Positions 55,458-63,529 of a stretch of DNA of 64,000 bases are shown one piece after another. This DNA comes from JAJYIV01 sp964616135 (GTDB lineage Bacteria; Patescibacteriota; Patescibacteriia; UBA9934; GWF2-40-263): contig CAZTTQ010000002.1 of assembly GCA_964616135.1 (NCBI GenBank), positions 4,080 to 68,079 of the forward strand. Direction: 5' to 3'. Both the position numbers and the translations under genes were made by a program. The notes beneath the pieces were generated by a model that was not told the DNA's origin, searched no databases, and was given only the letters and a program-made list of their open reading frames with translations. Numbering within the stretch: the first letter of the stretch is position 1; every line of letters starts with the position of its first letter.

Positions 55458-55910
55458 ATGACCATGGAACCGGTTGTGCACGATGCGAGTGATTATGCCT
55501 ACACGGCAGGACGGATGGCACGCCACCTCGACCGCATTATCCTGCGACGACAGACACTGCCGGACGAATTGGCGTTAGGCGTGTACGACGAAGCAACACG
55601 CTTCTTCAGGGAGGCACTGAACGGCTTGGAAGGTCAAGCGATCTGTCACTCGCTGCAGGGCCCTTCGCCGTACGAATTGGCGCGGCAGACGTGCCTGGTC
55701 GGAGCTGTTCCGATTGAGGGACCGGCCCTTCGCGACCTCCTGCGAGCGTACGCGACGCTCCTCGACCGCCTCACGCTCGCCCAGCCGCTCACCCAGGATG
55801 ATCGCGAGACGGCCGGACGGCTGCGCGACTTCTTCCGAGCGCTCGAGGCGGCGGGCAACCACATAAACGCCGCCCGCTTCGCCGCGGGTAGTGATTTTAC
55901 CCTCCGCTGA
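55458..55910 (+). CDS. Small helical protein of unknown function with a strong SD
   Basis: A 150-aa cytoplasmic protein starting MTMEPVVHDASDYAYTAGRM (ATG 55458), with GGAGG 6 nt upstream. It is mostly helical, with hydrophobic heptads and many Arg and Leu (MARHLDRIILRRQTLPDELALGV, RDLLRAYATLLDRLTLAQPLTQ, AGRLRDFFRALEAAGNHINAARFAAG). It has two Cys and no recognised motif or signal peptide. It has a near-ideal promoter and its own terminator (55917-55948). GC-rich codons, SD and single-gene layout place it with the DUF2914-like gene and the 13.5-18.7 kb island rather than with its leaderless neighbours. A conserved small regulator is possible but unproven. Confidence 0.7.
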   Translation: MTMEPVVHDASDYAYTAGRMARHLDRIILRRQTLPDELALGVYDEATRFFREALNGLEGQAICHSLQGPSPYELARQTCLVGAVPIEGPALRDLLRAYATLLDRLTLAQPLTQDDRETAGRLRDFFRALEAAGNHINAARFAAGSDFTLR

Positions 55911-55916
55911 CGATCT

Positions 55917-55948
55917 CCGCCCCCTCTTTCATCGGGCGGTTTTTATTT
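55917..55948 (+). terminator. Terminator after the 150-aa gene
   Basis: Stem CCGCCC (55917-55922) with GGGCGG (55934-55939), followed by TTTTTATTTC. Confidence 0.85.
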
Positions 55949-56254
55949 CAACGAGTACACGTCTATCACCGGCTCCTCGTACGGATGGACGGACCGGATG
56001 GCCGCGATGACGTCCGCAAGCAGTTCCTGGTCGCAATTTACCTCAATCCGCTCCTCAGCGACGTGTTCAAGCTTCCCGACGGAACCGATAGCGGGATGCG
56101 CACCGCCTAACGGAAGAAAACGGCCTGTCCCTTTGGAAGAAAAAGAGCAGAATGCATAATTCCCCACCCGGCCGGCGCCCGCTTTTCCCATAGCCTCGCG
56201 GACGACGTCCGCATGGCTCTCCGGCACGGTCACGACGAGTTTTAGAGTTGCCAT
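55943..56254 (-). CDS. NIF3/YqfO-type PII-like domain protein
   Basis: A 103-aa protein, start MATLKLVVTVPESHADVVREA (ATG 56254); the longer frame overlaps the methyltransferase gene and is rejected. It matches the free-standing PII-like (CutA-like) insert domain of NIF3/YqfO proteins: VPESHADVVREAMGKAGAGRVGNY, then CSFSSKGTGRFLPLGGAHPAIGSVG, then VHPYEEPVIDVYSL. All conserved features are present, including the GAGxxGNY and HPYEEP motifs. Such domains trimerise and may sense metals or small ligands; the exact role is unknown. It lies downstream of the methyltransferase gene, from which it is separated by a terminator. Confidence 0.88.
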   Translation of the reverse strand: MATLKLVVTVPESHADVVREAMGKAGAGRVGNYAFCSFSSKGTGRFLPLGGAHPAIGSVGKLEHVAEERIEVNCDQELLADVIAAIRSVHPYEEPVIDVYSLK

Positions 56255-56301
56255 ATCGCCGACACCATAGCAGAAACCAAACCATTCCGGTACGCCTTGG
56301 C

Positions 56302-56335
56302 TTAAAAACAAAAGATCCCTCGCGGGATCTTTTCG
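56302..56335 (-). terminator. Terminator of the methyltransferase gene
   Basis: A 10-bp stem (56310-56319 with 56324-56333) with a TCGC loop and a T-run on the minus strand. Confidence 0.88.
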
Positions 56336-56336
56336 T

Positions 56337-56930
56337 TTATCGTTTCCGAAACAGAAAATGCAGATAATTTTTCGACCTCGGTTTGAACGTCTCACAGGAA
56401 ACCAGGTCAAATCCATGGGCCGCCACCGCCCGTTCGACTTCTTCTTTTTTATAAAATGAAAACCAGCGGGGTAAACGCATACCCGAACTTTCCCGATACC
56501 CCTCGGTCTCCCCCTCAATAAGCCCGAGGGCGAACGCGCCGCCTGGCGCCAGGACACGGGCGGTTTCTTCCAACGGAACGGCGATCCGATTTTTTGGAAT
56601 ATGAAGGAGGGAGGTATAGGCCCAAACGCCGTCAAACGCATGGGGTGCGAACGGGAGGGCGTCAAAATCAGCGAGGACGGACCGGAGTCCCCGCGAAGAC
56701 GAGAGTTGGACCATCGTTTCGGACGCGTCCAAACACGTCACCTCTTTGCCTGCCCGCTGTAAAAAGAGTCCGTCTCGTCCGGGGCCGCTCCCAATGTCCA
56801 AAACCCGCCGGCCGCTCTGCTGGACAAACGCCTGGAGGAACGTGGGAGGAAAAAGATCCCAAAAGACCGTCGTCTCCTGGTCATAAGCAAGCGCCAATTG
56901 GTTGTACGCGTCCACGGTCCGTTGGTCCAT
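56337..56930 (-). CDS. SAM-dependent class I methyltransferase
   Basis: A 197-aa methyltransferase of the Methyltransf_11/25 type. Motif I RVLDIGSGPGRDGLFLQRAG (residues 42-61) binds SAM, VTCLDASETMVQL is motif II with the acidic residue, and the catalytic region is FDGVWAYTSLLHIPKNRI followed by ARVLAPGGAFALGLIEGETEG. There is no membrane anchor. The substrate cannot be told: small-molecule, RNA and protein methylases share this form. The sequence MDQRTVDAYNQLALAYDQET at the N-terminus is typical of UbiE-like small-molecule enzymes, but ubiquinone synthesis is not expected in CPR. Confidence 0.88.
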   Translation of the reverse strand: MDQRTVDAYNQLALAYDQETTVFWDLFPPTFLQAFVQQSGRRVLDIGSGPGRDGLFLQRAGKEVTCLDASETMVQLSSSRGLRSVLADFDALPFAPHAFDGVWAYTSLLHIPKNRIAVPLEETARVLAPGGAFALGLIEGETEGYRESSGMRLPRWFSFYKKEEVERAVAAHGFDLVSCETFKPRSKNYLHFLFRKR

Positions 56931-56980
56931 ACGCCGATCAGTATAGGAGAAGAGGCCGAATCTGGGGAGACCGTAAGCTT

Positions 56981-57009
56981 TTGCCTTCCGTCCCCTACTA
57001 CTCTACTAT
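56981..57009 (+). promoter_or_regulatory. Promoter of pth-dprA
   Basis: TTGCCT and TACTAT separated by 17 bp; leader about 35 nt containing a GAAGCT/AGCTTC inverted repeat. Confidence 0.65.
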
Positions 57010-57049
57010 CCTCCCTAACAGCTAGAAGCTAAAAGCCTGCAGCTTCCCT

Positions 57050-57586
57050 ATGCGCGCAATTTTCGGCCTCGGCAATCCGGGCAAAGAATACCTCCACACC
57101 CGCCACAATGCGGGATTCCTGGTGGTGGATGAGTTGAACCGCCGTCTGGGCGGCACGTTCAAGATGAAAAAGGCCCTCCACGCGGAAGTGTCAGAAGTTA
57201 TGGTCAACGGCACCAAGATCCTCTTGGTAAAGCCGCAAACCTTCATGAATGAAAGCGGCGTGGCGGCCCGCGCCGTCATGCAAGTGAACGGTCTCACCCC
57301 GGCGGACATTCTCGTCACGTACGATGACGCGGACTTGGAGTTCGGCGCCGTGCGCGTGCGCGCCGCGGGTTCCTCCGGCGGCCAAAACGGCATGAAGTCC
57401 ATTTTGGCGTCCCTGCCTGCGGAAAGCGCCGTATACCGCGTACGCGTAGGCATCGGCCGCCCGGCCAATGAGCGCGTGCCGCTGGAAGACTGGGTGCTGA
57501 CCAAGTGGCATGAGGACGAACTCCCCAAACTGAAAGAAGCCGTGGAAAAAGCCGCGAGCGAAGTCGAGAACTGGCTCAAGGCGTGA
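57050..57586 (+). CDS. pth: Peptidyl-tRNA hydrolase
   Basis: A 178-aa enzyme that frees tRNA from peptidyl-tRNA dropped by stalled ribosomes. All active-site features are present: IFGLGNPGKEYLHTRHNAGF (Asn 10 and catalytic His 20), the FMNESG loop (near 66) and TYDDADLEFG (Asp 93). Length is normal (about 180-200). Its stop overlaps the GTG start of dprA by 4 bp, so the two are translationally coupled. Confidence 0.96.
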   Translation: MRAIFGLGNPGKEYLHTRHNAGFLVVDELNRRLGGTFKMKKALHAEVSEVMVNGTKILLVKPQTFMNESGVAARAVMQVNGLTPADILVTYDDADLEFGAVRVRAAGSSGGQNGMKSILASLPAESAVYRVRVGIGRPANERVPLEDWVLTKWHEDELPKLKEAVEKAASEVENWLKA

Positions 57587-58689
57587 CCAACCGCATAGAC
57601 CTGCCCTTCTGGCTTGGGCTGTTGCGTTTCAAGGGCTTCGGCCCGATACGCATGAAGAAATTAGCCGCCGGCTTTCCGTCCATGCGGGAAGCCTTTTTGG
57701 CATCCGCAGGAGATTTGGTCGGGGCCGGCATTGAACCAGCCACGGCCGAGAAATTCGTCTCCATGCGCGCCACCGTGGATCCGGCCGCGGAAGCGGCACG
57801 AGTGGACGCGGCCGGACTCTGGGCCTGTACAGTCCTGGATGAACGGTATCCCGCGGCACTGAAAACGATTCATGACCCGCCCGCCGTCTTGTTCGTGCGT
57901 GGTTCCCTTCCCGCGGCAGACCGCCCGTGGATTTCATTCGTCGGATCACGCCACGCCACACGCTACGGCCTGGAGGCGACCAAACGTTTAGCGGAGCCGC
58001 TGGCAGCCGCGGGCGCCGTCATTGTGAGCGGTTTGGCCTACGGCGTTGACGCCGCCGCCCACCGCGCAGCCCTCACCTCGGGCGGAACGACGGTAGCCGT
58101 GCTCGGAAACGGCGCGGACCGCGAAAGCATCTATCCGCCCCAGCACCGTGCCTTGGCGGATGAGATCGTCGTAAACGGCGGCGCCATCGTCAGCGAATTT
58201 CCTCCCGGCTACCCGTCGCTGCCGGAAAACTTCCCGCGCCGCAACCGCGTCATTGCCGGACTGTGCCGCCTGACCGTGGTCGTGGAAGCGGCCAAGGACT
58301 CCGGCTCGCTCATCACCGCCCGCTACGCCATGGAACACGGCCGCGACGTAGGCGCCGTCCCAGGTCCCATAGACGCGCCGCTGTCCGCGGGACCACACCG
58401 TCTCATCCGGGACGGCGCCTTGTGCGTCACCTCCCCGCAAGACATAACCGACGCGCTCGCACTCGCGCCTCCCCCTCCTTCCACGAAAGAGTCGACGTAC
58501 GTGCCAAAAAACGAGCGGGAAAAAGCTGTCCTAGGCGCCCTCTCCGCGCAGGATCCGCGCAGTGCGGACGCCCTGGCGGACGCCCTCGGCTGGCCCCTCC
58601 ACCAGGTCTCTTCCCTTCTCTCCATTTTAGAGCTTTCCGGAGCCGTAAAAGACGCCGGATCCGCCCATTACGTCCGCTCCTCTTCTTGA
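57583..58689 (+). CDS. dprA: DNA-processing protein DprA
   Basis: A 368-aa protein with a GTG start at 57583 that overlaps the pth stop. The N-terminal SAM/HhH part (residues 1-75) contains FWLGLLRFKGFGPIRMKKLA. The Rossmann-like DprA domain (about 80-290) has ISFVGSRHATRYGLEATKRLA, VIVSGLAYGVDAAAHRAAL, LGNGADRESIYPPQHRALA and DSGSLITARYAMEHGRDVGAVPG. The C-terminal winged helix (about 310-368) has SADALADALGWPLHQVSSLLSILELSG. DprA loads RecA on incoming single-stranded DNA in natural transformation, a known CPR trait along with type IV pili. No other competence gene is visible here. Confidence 0.95.
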   Translation: MTNRIDLPFWLGLLRFKGFGPIRMKKLAAGFPSMREAFLASAGDLVGAGIEPATAEKFVSMRATVDPAAEAARVDAAGLWACTVLDERYPAALKTIHDPPAVLFVRGSLPAADRPWISFVGSRHATRYGLEATKRLAEPLAAAGAVIVSGLAYGVDAAAHRAALTSGGTTVAVLGNGADRESIYPPQHRALADEIVVNGGAIVSEFPPGYPSLPENFPRRNRVIAGLCRLTVVVEAAKDSGSLITARYAMEHGRDVGAVPGPIDAPLSAGPHRLIRDGALCVTSPQDITDALALAPPPPSTKESTYVPKNEREKAVLGALSAQDPRSADALADALGWPLHQVSSLLSILELSGAVKDAGSAHYVRSSS

Positions 58690-58715
58690 CGAAACCGGGT
58701 ATTCAGCCCCATTAT
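58686..58715 (+). promoter_or_regulatory. Promoter of topA (leaderless)
   Basis: TTGACG and CATTAT separated by 18 bp. Transcription would begin at about 58722, at the ATG at 58723. Confidence 0.6.
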
Positions 58716-58722
58716 GGGCCCC

Positions 58723-61008
58723 ATGTCGAAGCATTTGATCATCGTCGAGTCCCCGACGAAGGCCAAGACGATCGGGAAATTTTTGGGAAAGGACTACCGC
58801 GTCCTTTCCTCTTTTGGGCACATTCGCGACCTCCCAAAGAGCAAACTCGGCGTGGACCCGGACAAGGATTTCAAACCGACCTACCAGATCTCGGACGAGA
58901 AAAAAGACAAGGTAAAAGAACTGGTCGAAGCCGCCGGCAACGCGGATGAAATCATCCTCGCGACCGATGAAGACCGTGAAGGAGAAGCCATCGCCTGGCA
59001 CATCGCGGAGGTCCTGAAGATGGACCCCAAGACCGCCAAGCGCATCACCTTCCATGAAATCACCAAGCCCGCTATCGCGGCCGCGTTGGAGCACCCGCGC
59101 CACATTGAGATGAACATGGTGCACGCCCAACAGGCGCGCCGCATCGTGGACCGCCTGGTCGGTTACGAACTTTCTCCCCTGCTCTGGGAAAAAATCCGCC
59201 GCGGCCTTTCCGCCGGGCGCGTGCAGTCCGTCACCGTGCGTTTGATCGTCGAACGCGAACGTGAGCGCCAGGCGTTCAAGATCGATGAATACTGGACCAT
59301 TGACGGCGTCTTCACCAAGGACGCCAAGGACTTTGAGGCGCGCCTCCTTTCCATCAACGGCGAAAAGTTGGACAAGCTGGCCGTCAAAACGGAGGCCGAG
59401 GCGAAAAAGCTGGAAGCGGCGCTTACCGGCGCTTCGTTCAAGGTGACCAACGTGGACAAAAAGGACCTGACCAAGGCCCCACCCACGCCGTTCACCACCT
59501 CCGCCCTGCAGATCGAGGCGAACAACCGCCTGGGCTACGGCGCCAAACAGACCATGATGCTCGCCCAGAAGCTGTATGAAACGGGCCGCATCACCTACAT
59601 GCGTACCGACTCCGTGAACCTCGCGGAACCGTTCTTGGCGGACGCCCAAGCCTTCATCAAGGACCAATACGGCGCGGACTACGCGCAGGGAGCCAAGCAC
59701 TACAAGACCAAGGCCAAGGGCGCCCAAGAGGCCCATGAAGCCATCCGCCCGACCGACGTGCGCCTCCATCCGGACGACCTCCGCGCGGAGCTCGACCCCA
59801 AGATGTGGAAGGTCTACGACCTCATCTGGCGCCGCACGGTTGCCTCCCAAATGCCCTCCGCCACGCTTGAACGCACCTCCGTGGACTTGGAGGCTAAGGC
59901 GCACGTCTTCCGCGCCACGGGCCACGCCATGAAGCGCGACGGCTTCATGAAGGTTTACCGCGGGGCCGAGGACAAGCTCCTCCCCGTCCTGTCCGTCGGC
60001 ATGTCCGTGGACAACAAGGAGCTGAAGGCCGTCCAGCACTTTACGGAACCGCCGGCCCGCTATTCCGACGCCACCATCGTGAAGGCGTTGGAAGAACTGG
60101 GCATCGGCCGCCCGTCCACTTACGCCCCGACCATCGCCACGGTGGAAGCCCGCGGCTACGTGGAACGCGACGACAACAAAAAGCTCAAGCCGACCGACAT
60201 CGCCTTCACGGTCACGGACCTCCTGGTCGCCCACTTCCCGCAGATCGCGGACTTCGCCTTCACGGCCAAGATGGAAAAGGACCTGGACGAAGTCGCCGAC
60301 ACGGGCGAATGGGTCCCGATGTTGAAAGAATTCTACGGCGACTTCCACAAGACCATCGTGGAAAACGAAAAGAAGCTGAAGCGGGAAGATTACGTGGTAG
60401 AAAAAGACCTTGGCGTGGACACGGATTCCGGCCTGACCGTCTTCGTACGCACCGGCCGCTTCGGCCCGTTCGTCCAGCTGGGCGAACTGTCTAAGGACAA
60501 AAAGGCTCCCAAGCCCAAGCGCGCATCGCTCCCCAAGGGAAAAAACGTGGACGAAGTGAACCTGGCGCAAGCCCTGGTCCTCCTCTCCCTGCCCCGCACG
60601 CTCGGCAAGAACGAACGGGGCGACGACGTCGTTGCCACCAACGGCCGCTTCGGTCCGTATCTGAAAGCCGGTGAGGAAACCGCTTCCCTCCAGCCGCCGA
60701 TGGACGTCTACACCATCACGTTGGACCAGGCGCTCCCGCTGTTGAAAGACGCGACGGAGAAAAAACGCATTCGGAACACGCCGCTGCGCGTTCTCGGCCA
60801 AGACCCGGAGACGGGCGTGGAGCTGAAAGTGATGAACGGCCGTTACGGCCCGTACGTCACCGACGGCGAAACCATGGCCTCGCTTGGCAAAGCCGTGGCC
60901 GTAGAGGAAATCACCATTCCCCAAGCCAAGGAATTGATCGCCAAAAAGAAGGCCGCGCCCAAGCGGGCATGGAAGCGCAAGCCCAAGGCCGAAGAAGCGT
61001 CGGAGTAA
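58723..61008 (+). CDS. topA: DNA topoisomerase I
   Basis: A 761-aa type IA topoisomerase that relaxes negative supercoils. The start MSKHLIIVESPTKAKTIGKF (ATG 58723) is preferred over the ATG at 58714 because the -10 box covers the latter and the family begins with this strand. TOPRIM: IVESPTKAKTIGKFLG and TDEDREGEAIAWH (metal-binding acidic residues). The catalytic Tyr is in GRITYMRTDS (Tyr 292). The PSTYAPTIATVEARGYV motif lies near 465. The C-terminal region has three topoisomerase C-terminal repeats (FVRTGRFGPFVQLGE, ATNGRFGPYLKAGE, VMNGRYGPYVTDGE) and a basic tail, with no Cys4 zinc fingers. Confidence 0.96.
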   Translation: MSKHLIIVESPTKAKTIGKFLGKDYRVLSSFGHIRDLPKSKLGVDPDKDFKPTYQISDEKKDKVKELVEAAGNADEIILATDEDREGEAIAWHIAEVLKMDPKTAKRITFHEITKPAIAAALEHPRHIEMNMVHAQQARRIVDRLVGYELSPLLWEKIRRGLSAGRVQSVTVRLIVERERERQAFKIDEYWTIDGVFTKDAKDFEARLLSINGEKLDKLAVKTEAEAKKLEAALTGASFKVTNVDKKDLTKAPPTPFTTSALQIEANNRLGYGAKQTMMLAQKLYETGRITYMRTDSVNLAEPFLADAQAFIKDQYGADYAQGAKHYKTKAKGAQEAHEAIRPTDVRLHPDDLRAELDPKMWKVYDLIWRRTVASQMPSATLERTSVDLEAKAHVFRATGHAMKRDGFMKVYRGAEDKLLPVLSVGMSVDNKELKAVQHFTEPPARYSDATIVKALEELGIGRPSTYAPTIATVEARGYVERDDNKKLKPTDIAFTVTDLLVAHFPQIADFAFTAKMEKDLDEVADTGEWVPMLKEFYGDFHKTIVENEKKLKREDYVVEKDLGVDTDSGLTVFVRTGRFGPFVQLGELSKDKKAPKPKRASLPKGKNVDEVNLAQALVLLSLPRTLGKNERGDDVVATNGRFGPYLKAGEETASLQPPMDVYTITLDQALPLLKDATEKKRIRNTPLRVLGQDPETGVELKVMNGRYGPYVTDGETMASLGKAVAVEEITIPQAKELIAKKKAAPKRAWKRKPKAEEASE

Positions 61009-61035
61009 TCCTCCGGCGCTTTTGTTTTCCCGCCC

Positions 61036-61064
61036 TTTACAAGGCTTTGTGGCTGACCTACGCT
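61036..61064 (+). promoter_or_regulatory. Promoter of rel
   Basis: TTTACA and TACGCT separated by 17 bp; leader about 12 nt. Confidence 0.55.
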
Positions 61065-61082
61065 GAATTTCGTCTTCCCTTT

Positions 61083-62621
61083 ATGCCAACCGTCAACCGC
61101 ACCATCCAGGACGTGCTGGACCTGATCCAGCGCAACTACCGGCAGCCGGACCTGCCGTTGGTTCAGCGTGCGTACGACGTCGCTTATAAGGCCCATGAGG
61201 GGGCCAAGCGCCTCACCGGAGAGGACTACATCGTCCACCCGCTCGCCGTCGCCTACAAGCTGGCGGAAATGGGCCTGTCCATCAACGTCATTGCCGCCGG
61301 GCTCCTCCACGACATCGTGGAAGACACGGGCATTACGGTAGACGACGTCCGTCGCGACTTCGGCGACGACATCGCCTCCTTGATCGAATCCGTCACCAAG
61401 TTGAAAAAGGTCCGCTACCAGGGAGAGGACCGCTACGTGGAAAACCTCCGCAAGATGTTCTTGGCAATGGCGGCAGACGTCCGTGTCGTGTTCATCAAGT
61501 TCGCGGACCGGCTGCACAACATGCACACGCTGTACGCGCAGCCGCGCAACAAGCAGTTGCGCATCGCGCGCGAGGCGTTGGAAATCTACGCTCCCATCGC
61601 CGGCCGCCTGGGCATGGCGGAAATGAAGGGCGACCTGGAGGACCTCGCGTTCGCCTACATCGACCCAAAGGAATACGAGCGCGTCCGCAGCATCATGGAA
61701 ACCAAGGTGCAGTCGCAGGGCGCCCACGTGACCCGCGTCATCGCGGACGTCGAACGCCTGCTGGCGGAAACTGGCATCAAGGGCGCCCAGGTGAACGGCC
61801 GCGTCAAACGCATCTACAGCCTCTGGCGCAAGCTCAAAAAGCACAACAACGACTTCACTAAGATCTACGACTACGTCGCCGTGCGCGTCATCGTGCAGGA
61901 CGTGGAAGAATGCTACGCGGTCCTGGGCCTCCTCCACCAAAAGTGGCGCCCCCTTCCCGGCCGCATCAAGGACTACATCGCCCAACCGAAACCCAACGGC
62001 TACCAGTCGCTCCCCACCACCGTGTTCGGGGATGACGGCCAGATTGCGGAATTCCAGATCCGCACCGTGCAGATGAACGACTTGGCCGAATTCGGCGTGG
62101 CCGCGCACTGGCGCTATAAGGAAAACGGCAGCCTGGACGGCCGCAACCTAAAGTGGATGGAAGAACTGGCCAACATTCAAAAGGAACTGGCCGGCAAAAA
62201 GGACTTCTTGGAGCAGTTGGAATACATGAAGATCGACGCGTTCAACGACCGCATCTTCGTCTTCACGCCCCACGGCGACGTCATCGACCTGCCGGAAGGC
62301 GCCACGCCGGTGGACTTCGCCTACGCCATCCACACGGAAGTCGGCAACACTTGTGTGGGCACCCGCATTAACGAACAGTCGGGCACATTGAACACGCCCC
62401 TTAAAAGCGGCGACATCGTGGAAATCGTCACGGACAGGAACCGGAAGGCCCCCAACGCCGACTGGCTCAAGTTCGTCCAAACGCACCACGCGCGGGAAAA
62501 AATCAAAGACGCCACCAAGAGCAGCCTCAAGCAGTGGCTGTCCCGCGTCATCCATCCGGGCAAGGGCAAGAAAGACGCCGTTCTGCCGCCGGAAGCGACC
62601 GAAGTGCCCGAACAGAAATAA
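61083..62621 (+). CDS. rel: RelA/SpoT-type (p)ppGpp synthetase/hydrolase
   Basis: A 512-aa short Rel protein of the stringent response, start MPTVNRTIQDVLDLIQ (ATG 61083). The HD hydrolase domain (about 30-190) is intact: DYIVHPLAVAYKLAEM, LLHDIVEDTG and KFADRLHNMHTL supply the metal-binding His and Asp residues. The synthetase domain (about 235-360) has YDYVAVRVIV, GRIKDYIAQPKPNGYQSLPT and EFQIRTVQMNDLAEFGVAAHW. The normally conserved His in YQSLHT is Pro here. A TGS domain (about 385-450, IFVFTPHGDVIDLPEGATPVDFAYAIH) follows, and the usual C-terminal ACT and zinc-finger domains are missing. Loss of the C-terminal half removes most ribosome-sensing contacts. Convergent with parB across a shared terminator. 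Confidence 0.93.
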   Translation: MPTVNRTIQDVLDLIQRNYRQPDLPLVQRAYDVAYKAHEGAKRLTGEDYIVHPLAVAYKLAEMGLSINVIAAGLLHDIVEDTGITVDDVRRDFGDDIASLIESVTKLKKVRYQGEDRYVENLRKMFLAMAADVRVVFIKFADRLHNMHTLYAQPRNKQLRIAREALEIYAPIAGRLGMAEMKGDLEDLAFAYIDPKEYERVRSIMETKVQSQGAHVTRVIADVERLLAETGIKGAQVNGRVKRIYSLWRKLKKHNNDFTKIYDYVAVRVIVQDVEECYAVLGLLHQKWRPLPGRIKDYIAQPKPNGYQSLPTTVFGDDGQIAEFQIRTVQMNDLAEFGVAAHWRYKENGSLDGRNLKWMEELANIQKELAGKKDFLEQLEYMKIDAFNDRIFVFTPHGDVIDLPEGATPVDFAYAIHTEVGNTCVGTRINEQSGTLNTPLKSGDIVEIVTDRNRKAPNADWLKFVQTHHAREKIKDATKSSLKQWLSRVIHPGKGKKDAVLPPEATEVPEQK

Positions 62622-62648
62622 AGAACCGCCCCGTGAGGGGCGGTTTTT
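62622..62648. terminator. Terminator between rel and parB
   Basis: A 9-bp stem AACCGCCCC (62624-62632) with GGGGCGGTT (62637-62645), loop GTGA, followed by TTTGC. It is bidirectional. Confidence 0.9.
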
Positions 62649-62651
62649 GCA

Positions 62652-63518
62652 TTACGGCATCTTTTCAAAGCGTTCCAACAAATCCAGCAATTCTTCGGGC
62701 GAATAGAAGTCAATCTTGATGCTGCCGCGGCCGTTTTTTACGTCCAGGCGGACCTTGGTCCCCAGGATTTCGCGGAGCTTGCGTTCATGTGCCGCGACGT
62801 TCGGGTCCTTGGAGGCGCGCGGCGCGCGCATCCGCGCGTCCGAGACCGCGTTTTCCGCGTCACGCACCGTCACGCCGCCTTCCAGCATGCGGGAGAAGAG
62901 GGCGCGGCGCTTGTCCGGGTTTTCCTCCGCCAACAGCGTGCGCGCGTGGCTCTTGGTGAGTTTGCCGGCACGCAAGGCGGACAGCATTTCGTCCGGCAGA
63001 TCCAACAAGCGCAGCGCGTTGGCAATCGCCGGGCGGGACTTGCCCATGCGCTGGGCGGCTTGTTCCTGCGTCAGGCCGAATTCGTCCACCAAGGCCTTGT
63101 ACGCCAAGGCTTCTTCATACGCGTTCAGATCCGCGCGCTGGACGTTTTCAATGATGGCTAATTCCAGTTTCTGCTGTTCGTTCGCCTCCCGCACGATGGC
63201 GGGAACGGTCTTGAGGCCCAACGCCTTGCTGGCGCGCAAACGGCGTTCACCCGCGACCAATTCATAGCCGTCACCGCGCTTGGTAACCACCACCGGCTGC
63301 AACACGCCGTGCTGCTTGATGGACTGGATCAAATCCTCCAGGTCCGCCGGCGCGAAGTCCTTGCGCGGCTGGCGCGGGTTGGCCAGGATTTTGGACACGT
63401 CCACGTCCAACACGGCGCGGCCCGCTTCTGCCGGAATAACTTGGGCCGTGGCCGTCTGGGCCGCCTTTTGCGGGATAAGGGATCCCAACCCCCTGCCGAG
63501 CGCCGGTTTGTTCATCAT
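62652..63518 (-). CDS. parB: Chromosome partitioning protein ParB
   Basis: A 288-aa CTP-dependent clamp that binds parS sites. MMNKPALGRGLGSLIP is the ParA-interaction leader. The N-terminal CTPase domain has ILANPRQPRKDF and the G-E-R-R motif VAGERRLRASKALGL. The helix-turn-helix domain (about 130-180) reads LTQEQAAQRMGKSRPAIANALRLL. The C-terminal dimerisation domain has VRLDVKNGRGSIKIDFYSPEELLDLLERF. It is 11 bp downstream of parA, the usual order parA-parB. No 16-bp parS palindrome (TGTTTCACGTGAAACA type) was found in the window by eye. Confidence 0.96.
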   Translation of the reverse strand: MMNKPALGRGLGSLIPQKAAQTATAQVIPAEAGRAVLDVDVSKILANPRQPRKDFAPADLEDLIQSIKQHGVLQPVVVTKRGDGYELVAGERRLRASKALGLKTVPAIVREANEQQKLELAIIENVQRADLNAYEEALAYKALVDEFGLTQEQAAQRMGKSRPAIANALRLLDLPDEMLSALRAGKLTKSHARTLLAEENPDKRRALFSRMLEGGVTVRDAENAVSDARMRAPRASKDPNVAAHERKLREILGTKVRLDVKNGRGSIKIDFYSPEELLDLLERFEKMP

Positions 63519-63529
63519 AAGCCCGTAGG

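Noticed and set aside
58627..60924. Long minus-strand open frame opposite topA
   Set aside because: Antisense to an intact topoisomerase I; His/Val/Gly-rich translation with no recognisable domain.
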